IMG/VR virus record: IMGVR_UViG_3300006736_000024
Span: 1-37,281 of that record
Reading direction: 5' to 3' (one strand)
Length of the DNA: 37,281 bases
Source of the DNA: a virus
Of this stretch, positions 32,488 to 37,281 are shown one piece after another. Under the pieces are notes generated by a model. The model was not told the origin of the DNA. It ran no database searches and saw only the letters and a program-made list of their open reading frames with translations. How positions within the stretch are numbered: position 1 is the first letter of the stretch; the number at the start of each line of letters is the position of its first letter. The position numbers and the translations under genes are program-made.

Positions 32488-32908
32488 CGTCCTCACCAAA
32501 GAACATCAGAAGCACCCGCCGGTTGCCCTTGTGCCGGGCAACGCAATGTTCAACGTCCGATCGGAAATGCATCAATTCACCATATCCAAACAACGCATCG
32601 TGCGGCGCATCCGCAAAAAAGAAACCGCCGCCGGTGAAGTCCACTTCCGGCTTGGTCAGCAAGACCCGCGCCGTCACCCGCGCCCACATCATATGATTGC
32701 TGGTGCCGGTATCAACGTGCCAAGGATGCCCCTCAAGCTTATGCTCGACGCGGCAATAAGATGGAAATTCTGTGGACAGCTTGGGATAAGTTTCCCGCAA
32801 GACGGCGACCAGCCGGCGGATTATCGGATCGTCAAATTCTTTGTACTCGACTTCGCTGGCAAGTTCCGCCAGGTCATCGGCACTAAGAAAGTCGGGCTGA
32901 ACTCGCAA
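32480..32908 (-). CDS. 2-oxoglutarate/Fe(II)-dependent oxygenase (prolyl-hydroxylase-like)
   Basis: A 142-residue protein with the facial metal triad of the superfamily: the H-x-D in PWHVDTG (His64, Asp66) and the distal His121 in DVEHCV. The 2OG-binding Arg follows in NRRVLL (130-131). GGGFFFAD and ELMHFRSD match strands seen in prolyl-4-hydroxylase-like enzymes. It should hydroxylate a protein or nucleic-acid target using O2 and 2-oxoglutarate. It lies between terminase subunits, unusual for a catalytic enzyme. The start is a TTG at 32908; no ATG is in place. Substrate unknown. Confidence 0.8.
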   Translation of the reverse strand: MRVQPDFLSADDLAELASEVEYKEFDDPIIRRLVAVLRETYPKLSTEFPSYCRVEHKLEGHPWHVDTGTSNHMMWARVTARVLLTKPEVDFTGGGFFFADAPHDALFGYGELMHFRSDVEHCVARHKGNRRVLLMFFGEDDG

Positions 32909-33059
32909 GCTGCCGTTCCCGGTGCGCGATCTCTTCAGCCGATCGGCCCTTGTCCTTGGCCCGGCCTTTGAATACCGGCTCTTCGACTTTCGGATCTACT
33001 TTCTTCTTCGCCGGTGCCTTCTTCTTCGCAGCCGCTTTCTTCTTACCCAATAATGCCAT
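32883..33059 (-). CDS. Lys-rich small basic protein
   Basis: A 58-residue protein whose first 22 residues have three KKK-type runs separated by Ala/Pro (ALLGKKKAAAKKKAPAKKK), like histone-H1 tails. A charged helical tail follows (SAEEIAHRERQLASSAR). It probably binds DNA or RNA non-specifically, perhaps aiding packaging. It ends inside the oxygenase gene (26-base overlap) and begins three bases after the HNH gene. Confidence 0.6.
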   Translation of the reverse strand: MALLGKKKAAAKKKAPAKKKVDPKVEEPVFKGRAKDKGRSAEEIAHRERQLASSARLS

Positions 33060-33061
33060 GA

Positions 33062-33322
33062 TCAGCTTCCCAAGGTTGACTTCCGCCGGCTACCCAGTGT
33101 CGAGTTGCGGGCGCGGTTGGTTGACTTAGACTGCACTCTTAAATTCGATGGCGAATTATTAGCCGGGTTCCGATCCTTGTGATCGACATCCTTGCCATCA
33201 CCCTTGCGGACCGTACCCTGCTTCTCCAGCTTTCGCCTTGCGGCGTTCCGGCCCGCCCGCCGTTTCTTCTGTTCCGGCTTCGAATGGAACTTCTGATATT
33301 CCCTCTTGAAGTCCCTCGCCAT
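33062..33322 (-). CDS. HNH-type endonuclease-like protein
   Basis: An 86-residue basic protein: KREYQKFHSKPEQKKRRAGRN (21 residues, split after 'PEQKK'), then DGKDVDHKDRNPANNSPSNL, matching the H-x-x-x-x-x-N core of small phage HNH proteins. HNH proteins beside terminase are often needed for packaging-site cutting. The C-terminus has a STLGSRRKSTLGS repeat. The first 125 bases also encode the end of the small terminase in another frame. Confidence 0.75.
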   Translation of the reverse strand: MARDFKREYQKFHSKPEQKKRRAGRNAARRKLEKQGTVRKGDGKDVDHKDRNPANNSPSNLRVQSKSTNRARNSTLGSRRKSTLGS

Positions 33323-33767
33323 GTTCGATCACCTTCACATCGTCATTGACGGCGTCCATGTTCCAACCACATTTGGGACAGCTTTGCGGGCCGGTATCCC
33401 AGCCCAAGATCATCGGGCCGGAATGCTCGACCTCGACTTTCTGCTTCGGCTGGTAGTGGGGCAAAAGCTTTTCGGCTTTCCATTCGTCATGCCGGATATT
33501 CTTATCCGCCGCCATGATCTCGTCGCGGGTTGTCGCGGCGCGGAGCCTCTTCTCGCTCTCTTCCATCTGGATTTCGATGCCCATGATCCATGCCGCCCGG
33601 TAGGCTTCATCAAAATCATCATCTTGCATCCGAAAGCGAAATATCTGTGATCGGTCTAAGCCAATCTTGATGCTGGCCTCAAGCAACGTGCCGCCATTCC
33701 CAAGAATGTCGCAGATGATTTTCTGCTTCTCAGGAAACTGTTTCAAAACAGGCACGTTCTTCGCCAA
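33198..33767 (-). CDS. terS: Terminase small subunit
   Basis: A 189-residue protein with a helix-turn-helix region (GGTLLEASIKIGLDRSQIFRF, split after 'IGLD', about residues 25-45). A helical oligomerisation part and an HDEWKAEKLLPHYQPKQKVEVEH-type stretch typical of Sf6-like small terminases follow. It recognises phage DNA and hands it to TerL. A CPKCGWN motif near 130 may bind zinc with help from other residues. Start TTG 33767 is chosen for GGAG six bases upstream; there is no ATG. Its last 41 codons overlap the HNH gene. Confidence 0.8.
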   Translation of the reverse strand: MAKNVPVLKQFPEKQKIICDILGNGGTLLEASIKIGLDRSQIFRFRMQDDDFDEAYRAAWIMGIEIQMEESEKRLRAATTRDEIMAADKNIRHDEWKAEKLLPHYQPKQKVEVEHSGPMILGWDTGPQSCPKCGWNMDAVNDDVKVIEHGEGLQEGISEVPFEAGTEETAGGPERRKAKAGEAGYGPQG

Positions 33768-33825
33768 GGCAATCTCCAAAAAAGAAGGCCAGCGGGTCAG
33801 CGCCGGCCCCAAGTTTATTCAGCCC
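33768..33825. other. Leader of the packaging operon
   Basis: This is the untranslated stretch before terS, together with the broken gene upstream. A TTGGTT/AATAAA pair at 16 bases on the minus strand is a weak promoter candidate. A GC-rich hairpin (GGGCG with CGCCC) lies a little upstream, near 33866-33880. A late promoter is expected here but I cannot point to one with confidence. Confidence 0.25.
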
Positions 33826-33980
33826 CTAAAAAAGGAACCAACAGGGAGGATGCCGGGCGGGAGCGCCCAACAAATACCCTGCTACTACATGATGGGTCTT
33901 CAAGTCAAGGGGAAACCAGATATGCCCGAAACGGTGCCTTCCGGCAGCGCCATAAACGCATCCCTATTCAATACTTTCAT
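33826..33980 (-). pseudogene. Small gene apparently broken by a one-base deletion
   Basis: ATG 33980, two bases after the previous stop, opens MKVLNRDAFMALPEGTV and then runs to an early stop at 33900. In the neighbouring frame a protein-like stretch continues without stops (starting FGHIWFPLDLK) to a TAG at 33826. The distance, 155 bases, is one short of 52 codons. Adding one T at the GTTTC tract would give a single 51-residue protein. A sequencing error, a real mutation or chance are all possible. Confidence 0.5.
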
Positions 33981-33982
33981 AC

Positions 33983-34480
33983 CTACACCATCTTGTAATG
34001 ATCAGCCAATGCCGACAGCGCCAGCTTCAACGCCGCCATACCATCCCGGTCAGGCCGGGTAACATCCTTCACCCCTTCCCATGTCCCGACCGCCTCACCA
34101 TGACCAAGCACATGGATCAACAATCTCGACAGCGGCTTGCCTACATGATCCAGCGATGCATGAATTCGCGATTTGGCAATATGCACCAGTTCGCTATCGC
34201 CAGAACTTTCATCCACCCGCTCCGCATCCATCCGCATCGATGAATACTTCGGCCCGATCCCGGCCCGCCAGAAATCCTGTTGAAATAAATCACCGGCTCG
34301 ATATTGCCGGTCACTGATCGACTTCCGCCGCCAGTAGGTCATAAAAATATCTGCCGTGACATTCCGAACCCGCGTCTGACCGGCAACATCAGTCTTGTCT
34401 TCAACGAACGTGCCGTGACGCCGCGCCTCTTCAGTCCCGTGATCGAAGGTCTGGTTTTTTTTGGTCTTCTTTTTCGCCAT
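33983..34480 (-). CDS. DUF6456-like DNA-binding protein (possible late regulator)
   Basis: A 165-residue protein with a basic N-terminus (MAKKKTKKNQTF) and a helical core. The core has YWRRKSISDRQYRAGDLFQQDFW and later GTWEGVKDVTR then MAALKLALSALADHY. This resembles the DUF6456-type domain of alphaproteobacterial and phage proteins. Its place just upstream of the terminase genes suits a late-gene activator or antiterminator, which is inference. ATG 34480 is chosen for AAGGA upstream; it overlaps the previous gene by 50 bases. Confidence 0.55.
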   Translation of the reverse strand: MAKKKTKKNQTFDHGTEEARRHGTFVEDKTDVAGQTRVRNVTADIFMTYWRRKSISDRQYRAGDLFQQDFWRAGIGPKYSSMRMDAERVDESSGDSELVHIAKSRIHASLDHVGKPLSRLLIHVLGHGEAVGTWEGVKDVTRPDRDGMAALKLALSALADHYKMV

Positions 34481-34601
34481 CCTGTTTTTCCTTGTTCCCG
34501 AAAATACGATCGTACCCCTCACGATACGCCTTCGATGGCGACGGTTTCCCCCACCAGCGATACGGACGAGGGTCGCCCGGTTTGATTATGATGTCAGTCA
34601 T
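34431..34601 (-). CDS. Hypothetical small protein
   Basis: A 56-residue protein starting MTDIIIKPGDPRPYRWWGK and ending in a highly charged Lys/Glu tail. The start at 34601 forms a TAATG overlap with a stop in another frame and has GGAGAGG upstream. The same frame is open for 32 more codons upstream (to 34697), but those codons overlap the broken gene. No family recognised. Confidence 0.5.
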   Translation of the reverse strand: MTDIIIKPGDPRPYRWWGKPSPSKAYREGYDRIFGNKEKQDGEKEDQKKPDLRSRD

Positions 34602-34719
34602 TAGCCATTCATCCTCTCCCGCTCCCAGCGCCGCCAGCGCCGGGCTATCCACCATATTCGCAAATACGAAACCTTCGATCTGATCCATGTATTTCATCGG
34701 CCATGATGTAGTCAGGCAT
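34601..34719 (-). pseudogene. Small gene with likely one-base deletion
   Basis: ATG 34719 overlaps the upstream TGA (TGATG) and opens MPDYIMADEIHGSDRRFRIC, stopping at 34645. In another frame a basic Trp/Arg-rich tail (ARRWRRWERERMNG) ends in a TAA that overlaps the next ATG (TAATG). Start and stop lie 119 bases apart, one short of 40 codons. A single added base near 34647 would join them into a 39-residue protein coupled at both ends. This fits the genome's gene-packing rule better than two chance fragments. Confidence 0.5.
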
Positions 34720-34940
34720 CAGAAACTCCTAACCTTGTCTGCAATGCGATCCCGAAACTCCGAACAACCATCCAATGGCTCGTTCAAAATCATCTCCGCT
34801 ATAGCCCGACACAAACCCCTGTCATGCGCTTGAACCTCTTCCTCAGTCCAAAGGCTAACACTGCCCTCAGATGCCCCCTTGAAGTCAATACGGGTCCACA
34901 GGGAGCCATCTATCTCCTGAAACTCTAAGATGGTCGGCAT
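34719..34940 (-). CDS. Hypothetical small protein
   Basis: A 73-residue acidic protein starting MPTILEFQEIDGSLWTRIDF, with two cysteines and a helical end. It is coupled on both sides by TGATG overlaps. No family recognised; small soluble protein of the replication-proximal cluster. Confidence 0.55.
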   Translation of the reverse strand: MPTILEFQEIDGSLWTRIDFKGASEGSVSLWTEEEVQAHDRGLCRAIAEMILNEPLDGCSEFRDRIADKVRSF

Positions 34941-35227
34941 CAGAGATACTCCTCGCAGTTGGGGGGGGGATGGTACCGGTACTGACGCAGCGCCGCGATC
35001 GCGGGGTACCCGTCCGGCGAAGCCCCCCGGCCCGAAAATTCGTGACAGTTGCCGTCCAGCCGGCGGCGATCGGCAGCGCCAAGCTGACAGCCGCCGGGAG
35101 CCGCCAAATCACATTGACAGACGTTGGTCTGCCATCTTGACAGGCCGATATCAGGGGCAGACAGCGCCGGCATCGAGCCAGTGGCTGGCGCGGGCGATGG
35201 CTGTGACAAGTTAGGTTGTTGGATCAT
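34940..35227 (-). CDS. Hypothetical Cys-containing protein
   Basis: A 95-residue protein with a Pro/Ser/Ala-rich start (PSPAPATGSMPA) and five cysteines, four of them in the segment VCQCDLAAPGGCQLG and a later NCHEF. The Cys spacing could make a metal site. The start lies one base past the previous stop, and the end is coupled (TGATG). A run of nine Gs on the plus strand near 34962-34970 lies in it, a place where length errors are likely. No family recognised. Confidence 0.45.
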   Translation of the reverse strand: MIQQPNLSQPSPAPATGSMPALSAPDIGLSRWQTNVCQCDLAAPGGCQLGAADRRRLDGNCHEFSGRGASPDGYPAIAALRQYRYHPPPNCEEYL

Positions 35228-35228
35228 C

Positions 35229-35441
35229 TCACCCTTCCCCGATCGGCGGCGAATGTTGAAGGCACGGGTCATCGATGATGACGCATGGTTCCTCGCCTTC
35301 CTCTTCCACCTTTGCGCCTTCGCAACCGCATTTCGATATTATTCTTTTGCCGGCTGCGACCAGATCGCGCATCTCTTCGATGACTGCCTCTTGGTCTTCA
35401 GAGATCGGCGTGAAGCCGTGAACAATTCTAAATACCTTCAT
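35229..35441 (-). CDS. Hypothetical acidic protein
   Basis: A 70-residue protein starting MKVFRIVHGFTPISEDQEAV, with a helix rich in Glu and four cysteines (two in KCGCEG). The start is coupled to the preceding membrane gene (ATGA). The cysteines may bind metal. No family recognised. Confidence 0.55.
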   Translation of the reverse strand: MKVFRIVHGFTPISEDQEAVIEEMRDLVAAGKRIISKCGCEGAKVEEEGEEPCVIIDDPCLQHSPPIGEG

Positions 35442-35536
35442 CTCTTCATCCACCATAATGCCCAGACCACCAGCCCGATGATGACCAGTGTTCCGATTGT
35501 TGATGACCAAGCTGCGGCGTTGATTAGGGTTGTCAC
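35438..35536 (-). CDS. Small single-pass membrane protein
   Basis: A 32-residue frame from GTG 35536, nearly all one hydrophobic helix (TLVIIGLVVWALWW) after a polar start, ending Met-Lys-Arg. It overlaps its neighbours by GTGA and ATGA, which supports translation. Function unknown. Confidence 0.5.
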   Translation of the reverse strand: MTTLINAAAWSSTIGTLVIIGLVVWALWWMKR

Positions 35537-35622
35537 GGCAGAACACCATCGGCGCGTTGTTCTAGCGCATGCAGCCCATTGTCGAGGCGGTCGAAATGCT
35601 GCGTGTCAGCGATCTGATCCAT
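35533..35622 (-). CDS. Tiny overlapping protein (possible)
   Basis: A 29-residue frame (MDQIADTQHFDRLDNGLHAL and a short tail) that overlaps the end of the upstream membrane gene and joins the next by GTGA. It has a helical, charged composition. It lacks a clear ribosome-binding site, so it is only tentative. Confidence 0.3.
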   Translation of the reverse strand: MDQIADTQHFDRLDNGLHALEQRADGVLP

Positions 35623-35672
35623 ACCATCTGAGCGATTGCGGCGATGGTGAGCAATGCGATTGCGGCCCACAT
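35562..35672 (-). CDS. Small membrane protein
   Basis: A 36-residue protein with one N-terminal hydrophobic helix (MWAAIALLTIAAIAQMVW), then a short polar end. Its ATG overlaps the SSB-like gene's TAA (TAATG). Function unknown. Confidence 0.5.
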   Translation of the reverse strand: MWAAIALLTIAAIAQMVWIRSLTRSISTASTMGCMR

Positions 35673-35968
35673 TAGAACGGTATCTCATCGTCGATGTCAT
35701 CGCCGTCATCGCCTTGGTTCTGGTATCCATTGCCTTTGGCCTGATCGTGATCGGATGGCTGGCGGCGGTTTTGATCATCGGTCGCATCGAATACCATTGC
35801 GCGGCATTCCAGATCGCCGCGATCGTTGAGCGATGGGATCGGGAGTGCTTCGAAGATTATGCTGAAGCCGTCTTTGCCCTTGAGCGGGAACATGACGCCG
35901 ATGTTAGTCCAGTATGTCTTGCCGTCTTTGCCGGGCCGCGGGACTGCGAGGCGATATCGATCTGCCAT
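35672..35968 (-). CDS. SSB-like protein with SSB C-terminal tail
   Basis: A 98-residue protein. The first 55 residues form a small beta-rich domain (KTYWTNIGVMFPLKGKDGF, then SIIFEALPIP). Then comes a disordered Gln/Asp/Gly-rich linker, and the end is DDIDDEIPF. That end matches the acidic, Pro-Phe tip by which bacterial SSB proteins bind repair and replication partners. I do not see a full OB-fold, so it may be a diverged single-strand-binding protein or an SSB mimic. AAAGGA precedes the ATG. Confidence 0.65.
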   Translation of the reverse strand: MADRYRLAVPRPGKDGKTYWTNIGVMFPLKGKDGFSIIFEALPIPSLNDRGDLECRAMVFDATDDQNRRQPSDHDQAKGNGYQNQGDDGDDIDDEIPF

Positions 35969-35973
35969 TGCTG

Positions 35974-36240
35974 TTATCCTTTCTGTGATTGTTCGAATAA
36001 AAAACGAGGTTCAAGTGGGTTGCGGGTTCCATCGGTGCAAAGCCTTGTGACCTCAAGTGTGACGCCGTCATCTCTGTGGCGAGACAATGGGCGACCAACT
36101 ATTACTACGCCGACAATATCATTTTCCAGTGCGGCGGCGATGCTGAACTTGTGGCCGCGCACTATTTTATGATGCCGGTGATGTTCGATGACAAAAGCAT
36201 TCGTCTCAGATAATGATATTGGCACCGTTGCAAGCTTCAT
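35974..36240 (-). pseudogene. Truncated XF1762-family (GNAT-like) protein
   Basis: An 88-residue frame. It keeps the first part of the XF1762 family: FVIEHHRHHKIVRGHKFSIA, then VGVVIVGRPLSRHRDDGVTLEVTRL (split after 'GRPLS'), then CTDGT. After that residues are unrelated (NPLEPRFLFEQSQKG). Intact relatives continue with the acetyl-CoA-binding half, which is missing. The start is coupled to the previous gene (TAATG). Probably inactive as a transferase unless the N-terminal half has its own role. Confidence 0.65.
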
Positions 36241-36734
36241 TATTTCTCCAGCGCGTTTGCGATTAATCCGGCGACCAGGCCGGCGGGTTCAGAATTTTTA
36301 ACGAGCGCGTCGAGCATGAACTTTCTTTTGTTTGTCCGCCATTGCAGTTCCAGCGCCAGGTCGGCCCAAGCTGGGAACCACTGGCTGGTTTCGGCGAGGG
36401 ATCGCAGGACGTATGTGACGATGTCGGCAGGGTAGCGTGACAATTCATCCGCATAAACTGACATCATCATCGACTGTTCCGCTTGCTCCATGTTCCGGCT
36501 CTTCGTCATCACCTTCAGGCGGGTCAATTCCTTTATCGCTTCGACGCGAGGCAACGGCATCAATGATGCTTCCAGCATCGTGATTGCGTCTGATCGATCC
36601 TGATCTGGTATCGGGCTGATCATCGTGTATCCAGTCAGCATGTAATCTCTGTCGATCTGTTCCGCCAGCGATTGCGTCACCGACTGAGGTAGACAGGCTT
36701 GCAGTTGCTGGTCGATTACTGCCGGCGAATTCAC
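36240..36734 (-). CDS. Putative replication accessory protein
   Basis: A 164-residue helical protein. GTG 36734 is in a GTGA context and gives a compact protein; the same frame is open to an ATG at 36839, but those codons duplicate the DUF1376 coding region. It contains SLAEQIDRDYMLTGYTMI and a long helical part, including VMTKSRNMEQAEQSM, with a YPADIVTYVLRSLAETSQWF segment near the end (split after 'VLRS'). Such proteins follow DUF1376 genes in phage replication modules and may load a host helicase. That role is inferred. Confidence 0.6.
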   Translation of the reverse strand: MNSPAVIDQQLQACLPQSVTQSLAEQIDRDYMLTGYTMISPIPDQDRSDAITMLEASLMPLPRVEAIKELTRLKVMTKSRNMEQAEQSMMMSVYADELSRYPADIVTYVLRSLAETSQWFPAWADLALELQWRTNKRKFMLDALVKNSEPAGLVAGLIANALEK

Positions 36735-37281
36735 TGTGTCGCCTGATCCAGTTCCGCCAAGTTGCGGCCCAATCTTTTTTGACGCCCTTTGCGCCGGCAA
36801 CTGCGATGAAGTGATCTCTGAACTTTTCGATTTCGACATTTGTTTTCTCCATACCGATATTGTCTACAGCGAATGCGAAGAGGTTATCGTCTGGCTCCCA
36901 ATTGGGATCGATCCTGCTTCCCCTTTTTGCGCTCTTCTTTGGAGATACCGGAGGTATCTTTTTCTTCTCTTCTCTAGGTATAGGTATAGGTGCATACCCA
37001 TCTGATGGCTCGATTTCGTTTGTTATCAATGCGCTATCCAAAACGGTGTCATTTCCTAACACGTTTCTGTTTTCGCTTTCGTCATCAGTGGCATATGCCG
37101 GAAGGGTAGGTGTAGTGGCATTCCCACCTGATACCCTTTTTTCCTTTGACCACCGTGACTTAGAGCGAACGCTCTGTTTTTTCGCCTTATCTTGCACGAA
37201 AAGGTACTCTTTTTGCAGACGCCGGCTGGTTACCCAGTTCCCGGTGGTGTCGAGGAATTCATCGATGATCGGTTTGATGAT
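36445..37281 (-). CDS. DUF1376 replication protein, C-terminal part
   Basis: This continues the gene begun at 275 across the circular join. The frame is open from 37281 and includes a basic, disordered middle. The conserved C-terminal domain has DPNWEPDDNLFAFAV, then KFRDHFIAVAGAKGVKKDW and ATWRNWIRR. After that (from about 36725) the frame looks unlike protein and overlaps the next gene in full. The natural end may lie near 36733: one extra G in the AGGCG tract would end the frame at a TGA forming a GTGA junction with the next gene. Confidence 0.8.
   Translation of the reverse strand: MIKPIIDEFLDTTGNWVTSRRLQKEYLFVQDKAKKQSVRSKSRWSKEKRVSGGNATTPTLPAYATDDESENRNVLGNDTVLDSALITNEIEPSDGYAPIPIPREEKKKIPPVSPKKSAKRGSRIDPNWEPDDNLFAFAVDNIGMEKTNVEIEKFRDHFIAVAGAKGVKKDWAATWRNWIRRHSEFAGSNRPATASLSTSVGDAIAGGTDRQRLHADWIHDDQPDTRSGSIRRNHDAGSIIDAVASRRSDKGIDPPEGDDEEPEHGASGTVDDDVSLCG
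37199..37281. repeat. Terminal direct repeat, right copy
   Basis: This is the right copy of the 83-base repeat at 1-83. The single mismatch (T at 37250) changes a coding Ala to Asp in the DUF1376 frame, so it is not silent. Confidence 0.95.

Noticed and set aside
1-37281. tRNA genes, rRNA or CRISPR arrays
   Set aside because: I found no cloverleaf-like sequence with the conserved TTC/CCA-type arms and no regularly spaced repeats.

Overview
The window looks like one complete tailed-phage genome of podovirus type, about 37.2 kb, drawn as an opened circle. The first and last 83 bases are the same sequence with one mismatch. Joining them gives a circle of about 37,198 bp and restores an open frame (a DUF1376-type replication gene) cut by the window ends. 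There are no tRNA, rRNA or CRISPR features, and I see no phage RNA polymerase or DNA polymerase, so the phage probably relies on host transcription and replication enzymes. The structural genes follow T7-like order and families (connector-type portal, scaffold, capsid, tail tubular A/B, gp14/15/16-like core proteins, T7-like fibre). The host is probably a proteobacterium, perhaps an alphaproteobacterium, judging from the accessory families (GTA-type holin, XF1762, DUF1376, DUF6456-like). That host call is inference.

Layout: (1) A divergent control region at about 4.03-4.07 kb holds a near-consensus promoter reading right, a palindrome TGTATATACA in its spacer, and a small ribbon-helix-helix regulator reading left. 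(2) The rightward early operon (4.15-8.97 kb) encodes small unknown proteins, a serine recombinase, a YqaJ-type exonuclease, a RecT annealing protein and a LexA-like winged-helix protein. It has a terminator after its first gene and one at its end. (3) The leftward operon from 4.0 kb to the window start and across the join encodes the RHH protein, a C5 cytosine methyltransferase, a RusA resolvase, a dATP/dGTP-diphosphohydrolase-like protein, a truncated PP-loop protein, a Mom-like DNA modification protein, an RMF/CrpP-like protein, a nuclease-fold protein and replication proteins. It continues at 36.8-34 kb with an SSB-like protein and many small genes. (4) The leftward late region (33.8-9.0 kb) encodes terminase, portal, scaffold, capsid, tail, internal core, fibre and lysis genes.

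Most adjacent genes overlap by 1-4 bases at their stop/start codons (TAATG, TGATG, ATGA), so expression is probably translationally coupled. I used these junctions to choose starts and to spot three places where one missing base seems to have broken a gene.

The most unusual content is enzymes. The early region pairs a C5 methyltransferase with a Mom-like modification protein. The packaging cluster holds a small 2OG-Fe(II) oxygenase. The capsid/tail cluster holds a Maf/DUF115-like plus SAM-methyltransferase fusion. One large internal-virion protein carries a cysteine-rich TIM-barrel-like domain resembling radical-SAM/Gp88-type proteins. A perfect intrinsic-terminator hairpin also lies inside the start of the largest virion gene. 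All functions here are read from sequence patterns only; no database search was run.
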